DNA of 22,500 nt from Eimeria necatrix (lineage: Eukaryota; Apicomplexa; Conoidasida; Eucoccidiorida; Eimeriidae). The position numbers and the translations under genes were made by a program. The DNA is taken from assembly GCF_000499385.1 (NCBI RefSeq), contig NW_013654024.1:1-22500 (forward strand), given 5' to 3'. Shown piece after piece: positions 17,333 to 22,500 of the stretch (positions within the stretch are counted from its first letter, which is position 1; each line of letters opens with the position of its first letter). The notes under the pieces are model-generated. The model was not told the DNA's origin, did no database searches, and saw only the letters and a list, made by a program, of their open reading frames with translations.

Positions 17333-18696
17333 AGGGGTCCGAAGCGGCTTGAATGTCACCGCATCAAAAAGCATGGCTGGGTATGGTGGTGCTGCAGCAC
17401 TTCGATTACGGCGTCCCTTAACTTGCTGCTGCAGTTGTTGCTGCTGCTGCTGTTGTTGCTGCTGCTGCAGTTGCTGCTGCTGCAGTTGCAACCGCTGCTG
17501 CAGTTGCAACCGCTGCTGCACCTGTGGCTGCAGTTGCAGTTGCTGCCGCTGCTGCAGTTGTGGCTGCTGCTGCAATTGAGACCGCTGCTGCAGTTCTGGC
17601 TGCTGCTGCAGTTGCGGCCGCTGCAGCATTTGTGGCTGCTGCTGCTGCTGCACCACTTCCGCATTCTGCTTTCGTTGATGCTGCTGCTGCTCTTCGTGTT
17701 GCGCCGCCACACATTTCGCTGGAGCAGCAGCAGCTGCTTCAGCTTCGATGGCAGCCGCAGCAAGCAACTGGCTTGGCTGCTGCTCTTGCCGTCGCTGCTG
17801 CTGCTGTTCCGGCTGCTGCTGCTGCTGCTGCTGCGGCGGCTGCTGCTGTTGCTGCGGGTGCTGCTGCTTAAGCGGTGGCTGTGGCAGTGGCTGCAGTTTC
17901 TGCTGCGTGCGCACAGGTCGCCTCTGCTGCTGTAGTCGCTGCTGTTGTAGCTGCTGCTGCTGCAGCTGCTGCTGCTGCTGCTGCAGGTGCTGCTGCTGCA
18001 GCGCCGACATCTGCACGGCGTTGCTCAGGGCCCCCCAAAAGGCAGCAGCAATTTGGAGGGCAACAGCAAATGGCAGCAGCGCTTCAGCTGTACGTACACC
18101 GCAACGCAGACAGAAGCAAAGTCCTGTACACAAGAGCTGCGAGCTGCTGCTGCCCGTGCTGCAGCTGTTGCTGCAGCAGCCGCTGCTGCTGTAGCTGCTG
18201 CAGCTGCTGCAGCTGCAGATGTACTGCGGAGGGCTGTGGGGCTCACCTGCTGCTGGGGCTTCCTTTGAAAAAGCTGCAGCTGCTGCTGTTGCTGCTGCTG
18301 CATATGTTTTGTGTACGCGAGCAACTGCAGTTGAGAGAGAGGCAAGCTGCAGCTGCTGCAGCTGCTGCAGCTGCTGCAGTGGCTGGAGCTGCTGCTTTGG
18401 CTGCTGCTGCTCCAGCTGCTGCTTCTGCATGCGCACAATGGATTCAGCTGCCTTCGAAAAGGCCTGCAGCAAAATGCGCAGCGGCAAAGGCCCTTCAAGC
18501 TGCTCCTGCTGCAGCGCCTGTGCATCCTGCTGCTGCTGCTGCTGCTGCTGCTGCAAATCATGTGCAGCAAGCTGCAGCAGCAACAAACGTATGCGGGGCA
18601 GCATGCCGTTTGCGAGGCGGCTCGCAGCAGCAAAAGGGTCCTCAAGATCTTGCTGCAGATTCGTCGGTTTCTCCTGCTGCAGTTGCTGCTCCAGGC

Positions 18697-18727
<31 letters not shown>

Positions 18728-18790
18728 CGGCTGCTCTTTCTGTGGTAGCTGCTGCTGCTGCTGCTGCTGTTGTACTGAGCAGCCATCCAT

Positions 18791-18823
<33 letters not shown>

Positions 18824-19123
18824 TGCCTCCTCGAAAGCTGGAAATGCTTCGCCCCCGTCCCCGCCGCTGCACGAAGTCGTCGTGCAGCGCGTTGTCAGTG
18901 CCTCAGCAAATAGCTTGCTGCTGCTGCTGCTGCTGCTGCTTGTGCTGCTGCTGCTGCTGCTGCTCCTTTTGCCGCTGCTGCTGCTCGTGCTGCTGCTCGT
19001 TTTATGGCGTGAGCTTGAAGGCGAAACCTGCGCCGCTATTTGCTGCGCATTCTGCAGAACTGAAGTTTGCGGCTGCAGGTGCCTTTGCTGCTGCTGCTGC
19101 TTCCACTCTTGCTCCAGCAGCTG

Positions 19124-19168
<45 letters not shown>

Positions 19169-19235
19169 CTCCTGCCTCTCGCTCGTCCTTGACGCTCCGC
19201 AGATGGGGGATGGCAACACAGCGCTTTCGTTTGCC

Positions 19236-19273
<38 letters not shown>

Positions 19274-19688
19274 TGCTGTTGCTGCTTCTGGCTCTGCTTC
19301 TGCCCTCTGCGCTGCTGCTAGATCCGAGTCCGAGGCCGGTTCTGCCTGCTCTGCTGTTCCTTCTGCTGCTGCTGCTTCTGCTGCAGCAGCAGCAGACGCT
19401 GCTGTTGCTGCTGCTGGCAGCTCATTGAGCCGAAAGCCGTCGCAGGCCGCGTCTGTCAGCCACTCCATTGCTGCTGCGTCTGCTTCTGCTGCTGCTCTTG
19501 CTGCTGCAGCCTCTGCTGCTGCCTCAGCAGCAGCAACTGCCTCCTCTGCCGCAGCTGCGAGACCTTCAGCCCCATCATCCAGTGCTGCAGCAGCAGCAGC
19601 GGCTGCTGCTGCTGCTCCTGCGTCTGCTGTCACCGTCCTGTTCGCAGAAGCTTCCACTGCAGCATCCATTTCTCTCCACTCCTGTTTC

Positions 19689-19735
<47 letters not shown>

Positions 19736-19963
19736 CTTTTGCTCCGTACTAGATGTGCTTCCAGTGGGAGAGCTCTCTGCTGTTGCTTCTTCAGCCTCAG
19801 CTCCTGCTGCTGCAGCTGCTGGGCCAGCAAAACTACCCTCCGCTGCTGCTGCACTTGCTACGCTTTCTGCTGCTGCTGCTGCTGCTGCTGCATCGGCGAT
19901 GTTTCCAGACGTTGCTGCCGTAGCCATTTCCTTCGACGTCGTTGCTGCGCCAGCATTCTCCGT

Positions 19964-19994
<31 letters not shown>

Positions 19995-21927
19995 TCATGT
20001 GCTGCGGCAGATTCATTTCCTGCTGCTGCGATTGCTGGCAAAGCTGCTGCTGCACCAGCCGCACTTGCTTCTGCTGCAACTGCTCGGGGCTTCCCAACCG
20101 TATTTCCTGCTGCTGCTGTTGCTGCGGTTGCTGCTGCTGCTTCGGCTCCCGCTGCACTACTTGGAGCTGCAGCGTCTGCCGGCTCCGCTGGTCCTGCTGC
20201 TGGCGGTGCTGCTGCTGCTGCGGCTGCTGCTGCAGCATCTGGAGCAAAGGCCCTCCGTGCCTCGGCAGGCGGCGCTGCTGCTGCTGCTGCACCAGCAGCA
20301 GCAGTTCCTGCTGCTGCAGGTATTGCTGCGGCTGCAATAGTTGAGGAAGCCGGCAGAGCAGCTCCTGCAGCTGCTGCCGCTGCTGCTGCAGCTGCCGCTG
20401 CTTCAGCAGCATCGGCCGCTGCTGCAGCTTCAGCCTCTGCTGCAGCAGCTTCTGCAGCTGCGACTCCCACTGCATTCCCTCCAGCACTCTTTGATGCTGC
20501 TGCTGCTGTTGCTGCTGCTTCTGCTGCCGCCGCCTCTGCTGCTGCAGCTTTCGCTCTTGCGACTTCTGCTGCTGCAGCAGCTGCTGCTGCCGCTTCCTCT
20601 GCGGCTGCATCTGCCTTCGCCGCTTCTGCTGCTGCGGAGTCTGATGCTGCCGCTTCTGCTGCTGCTGCTTTTGCCGCTGCCTCCTGTGTTGCTGCTGCTT
20701 TTGTTGCTGCTGCTTCTGCTGCCGCAGCCTCTGCTGCTGCAGCCTCGGCTGCAGTAGCTTCTGCTTTTGCAGCTTCTGCTGCTGCAGCTATTGCTGCTGA
20801 AAGCTCCCCTGCTGCTGAGAGCTCGGCTGCTGCAGCATCCGCTTTGGCGGCTTCCGCTGCTGCAGCTCTTGCTGCAGCTTCTGCTGCTGCAGCTTGTGCC
20901 GCTGACGCTTCTGCTGCTGCAACCTCTGCTGCTGCAGCTTGCGCTGCCGCAGCTTCTACTGCTGCAGCCTCCGCTGCCGCAGCCTCCTCTGCTGCAGCTT
21001 CTGCTGCTGCAGCTTCTGCTGCTGCGGCTTCTGCTGCTGCCGCTTTTGCTGCTGCAGCCTCTTCTGCTGCGGCTTCTGCCGCTGCGGCTTCTGCTGCCGC
21101 GGCTTCTGCTGCTGCTGCTTCTGCTGCTGCGGCTTCTGCTGCTGCAGCTTCAGACGCTGCAGCTTCTGCTGCTGCGGCTTCTGCTGCTGCGGTTTCTGCT
21201 GCCGCGGTTTCTGCTGCTGCGGCTTCTGCTGCTGCAGTTTGTGCTGCTGCGGCTTCTGCTGCTGCGGCTTCAGATGCTGTAGCTTTTGCTTCTGCTGCTG
21301 CTGCTTCAGCTTCTGCATCAGCTGCTGCACGTTCAGCAGCAGCTTGTCGATTCTTTGCAACGGCTGCCCGGTTCCTTGCTGCTGCGGCAGAGCGTTCTGC
21401 TGCCTCTGCTTCCTTCTGTGCTGCAGCAGCAGCGCTGCACGCGTAAGCTTCTGCAGCAGCTGCTTCCTTTGCTGTTATCGCAGCAGCAGCAGCAGCAGCT
21501 TCTGTCTCGATGAGCAGTTCGCTCGCCGCTGCTGCTGCCTCCTTCGCTGCTGTTGCCGTGGCATCGGCCTCAGCAGCAGCAGCTGCTGCTTGGGCAGACC
21601 GCGCAGCAGCAGCAGCAGCAGCGTGCAGTGCTGCTTGGCGGCCTGCAGCAGCAGCAGCAGCAGCAGCTCCCGCTATGGTCGTTGCATGCGTTCGCTGCGC
21701 CCTCACGCCCTTCGCACGCATAGACTCTTGTCTTGCTGCAGCAGCAGCTTCCTCTGCAGCAGCAGCAGCAGCAGCGGCTGCTGCTGCAACGCCTTCAGCC
21801 TCGCGTGCTGTTCTCTCTGCAGCAGCTGCCACGGCCTCTGCTGCTTCAGCAGCCTTTGCTGCAGCGTCTGCTTCTGTTGCTGCTGCAACTGCCTCCCACT
21901 CTGCTGCTCTCGAAGCATCTGCTAACG

Positions 21928-21961
<34 letters not shown>

Positions 21962-22022
21962 CTTTCCTTCGGCCGTGTCTGCACCATCTTCGAAATGCGG
22001 CAAGGCTATACAAAGGGAGTCA

Positions 22023-22063
<41 letters not shown>

Positions 22064-22226
22064 CTCATCGAAGCACATTGTTGCTGGGATTTTCGCCTCT
22101 GAAGCAGCAAGTGCAGCAGGAGCAGCAGCAGTTGCTGCTGCTTCGATTGCTGCAGCAGGGAGAACATCTTTGGCGCCTGCTGCCTTCTGTGCAGAGCCAG
22201 ACAGCAGCAGATGCGCCACCCCATCC

Positions 22227-22258
<32 letters not shown>

Positions 22259-22500
22259 GGAAGGAGTTGCAGGAGCCGTTGAGGTGTCTGTTGGCTTTTC
22301 AAATACTTCACCTACATCGACCTCTCCTGCTGCTGTTGCTGCTGCTGCATTTGCTGCGCCATACGTGCAGCTGTCTGGTAGTAAAAACTCATCTGGTGCA
22401 GCAGCAGCCACAGCACCTGCTGCTTCTGCTGCTGCCGTCGCTGCTCCCTGAATGGCTGCAGCAGAAGCAGCAGCAGCAGCAGCAGCACCTGCAGCAACAT
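14171..22500 (-). CDS. Giant Ala/Glu-, Gln- and Ser-rich protein, partial (N terminus outside window)
   Basis: The minus strand is open for 8.3 kb from the window edge to a TAG at 14171-14173. The apparent start at 22411 is a GTG, and the frame continues upstream without stop or ATG, so the N terminus lies further right. Counting from 22411: residues 6-50 are mixed (PDEFLLPDSCTYGAAN), to about 1000 is Ala/Glu-rich with pentads near 367-590, then Gln, Ser and Ala blocks. Non-repetitive islands include about 1256-1330 (ASRLANGMLPRIRLLLLQLA, then LPLRILLQAFSKAAESIVRM), 1672-1693 (PAMLFDAVTFKPLRTP), 1710-1742 (LPTLQQCWLAYCARSGRM) and RPTSAG/RPLSAG near 1790-1815. The rest alternates Gln and Ala. 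The Leu-rich end, below about 14520, has inverted repeat polarity and is probably not coding; a splice such as CT|GTGAGC near 14560 could remove it. The Cys/Ser and Leu/Phe segments near 18020-18230 may also be intron. No family is recognised. Confidence 0.55.
18087..18100 (+). promoter_or_regulatory. Dispersed 14-bp motif, copy I
   Basis: GCTGTACGTACACC lies inside the giant open frame, where the minus strand reads CGVRTAEALL. The same CGVRT peptide is produced at copy B, near 8500. It coincides with a segment that may be intronic. Confidence 0.45.
20640..21310. repeat. 15-bp minisatellite encoding (AAAAE)n
   Basis: About 40 copies of a 15-bp unit (plus strand GCTTCTGCTGCTGCG with variation mostly at third codon positions) run nearly unbroken. 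On the minus strand it encodes Ala-Glu-Ala-Ala-Ala pentads, with occasional Thr, Lys, Gln, Ser, Val or Asp in the charged slot. Confidence 0.85.

Noticed and set aside
18219..21446. 1,075-codon plus-strand ORF (Ser/Cys, then Ala/Ser/Phe-rich)
   Set aside because: It is the antisense shadow of the giant minus-strand frame. CAG/CTG repeats are stop-free on both strands, repeat polarity is antisense, and the residues outside runs (Cys, Ser, Phe) derive from the complement of Glu and Gln codons.
1434..22500. Many ORF starts at GTG or TTG (for example 2846, 7761, 22411)
   Set aside because: These are not plausible initiation codons for nuclear genes. I used ATG (7596), splice acceptors (2926) or an open window edge (22500) instead.

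Overview
The window looks like nuclear DNA of an apicomplexan coccidian, most likely Eimeria. The main reasons are CAG/CTG trinucleotide tracts spread through nearly every GC-rich stretch, giving homopolymeric Ala, Gln and Ser runs in the candidate proteins; interstitial blocks of the telomere-type heptamer AAACCCT/TTTAGGG; and GC-rich repeat-laden blocks alternating with very AT-rich, simple-repeat blocks. This matches the published segmental organisation of Eimeria chromosomes (feature-rich versus feature-poor segments). The species cannot be fixed from the sequence. I see no bacterial operon, tRNA, rRNA, CRISPR array or recognisable transposase.

Layout. 1-1430: CAG/CTG minisatellites, no secure gene. 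1434-4229: a spliced minus-strand gene supported by a 40-nt micro-exon (4190-4229), an intron with consensus ends (2926-4189) and a large 3' exon (1434-2925) whose reading phase matches. 4296-4716: a block built on the self-complementary tetramer CTAG. 4790-5720: CAG/CTG repeats with weak coding fragments. 5732-5826: a TATT array. 5940-8095: three AAACCCT arrays, a minus-strand gene exon (6596-7596, at least 333 residues), then three TTTAGGG arrays. The two array sets are oriented as at the two ends of a linear chromosome. 8100-9360: low-repeat DNA with six copies of a 14-bp motif (GCTGTATGTACACC type). 9129-12400: AT-rich field with a TA array, a GCATGC block holding a perfect 62-bp inverted repeat, over 2 kb of degenerate 9-bp AATAGATTT repeats, and ATTT arrays. 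12535-14180: CAG/CTG repeats with weak coding fragments. 14171-22500: a minus-strand reading frame open for 8.3 kb to the window edge, encoding an Ala/Glu-, Gln- and Ser-rich protein that is unfinished at its N terminus.

Caveats. CAG/CTG tracts contain no stop codons in any frame on either strand, so long open frames are expected by chance and many overlap. I gave weight to non-repetitive peptide segments, splice consensus, phase agreement and strand polarity of the repeats (AGC/GCA/CAG on the sense strand). Many apparent ORF starts are GTG or TTG codons, which are not credible starts in a eukaryotic nucleus. No protein here has a family I can name, so functions are left open.
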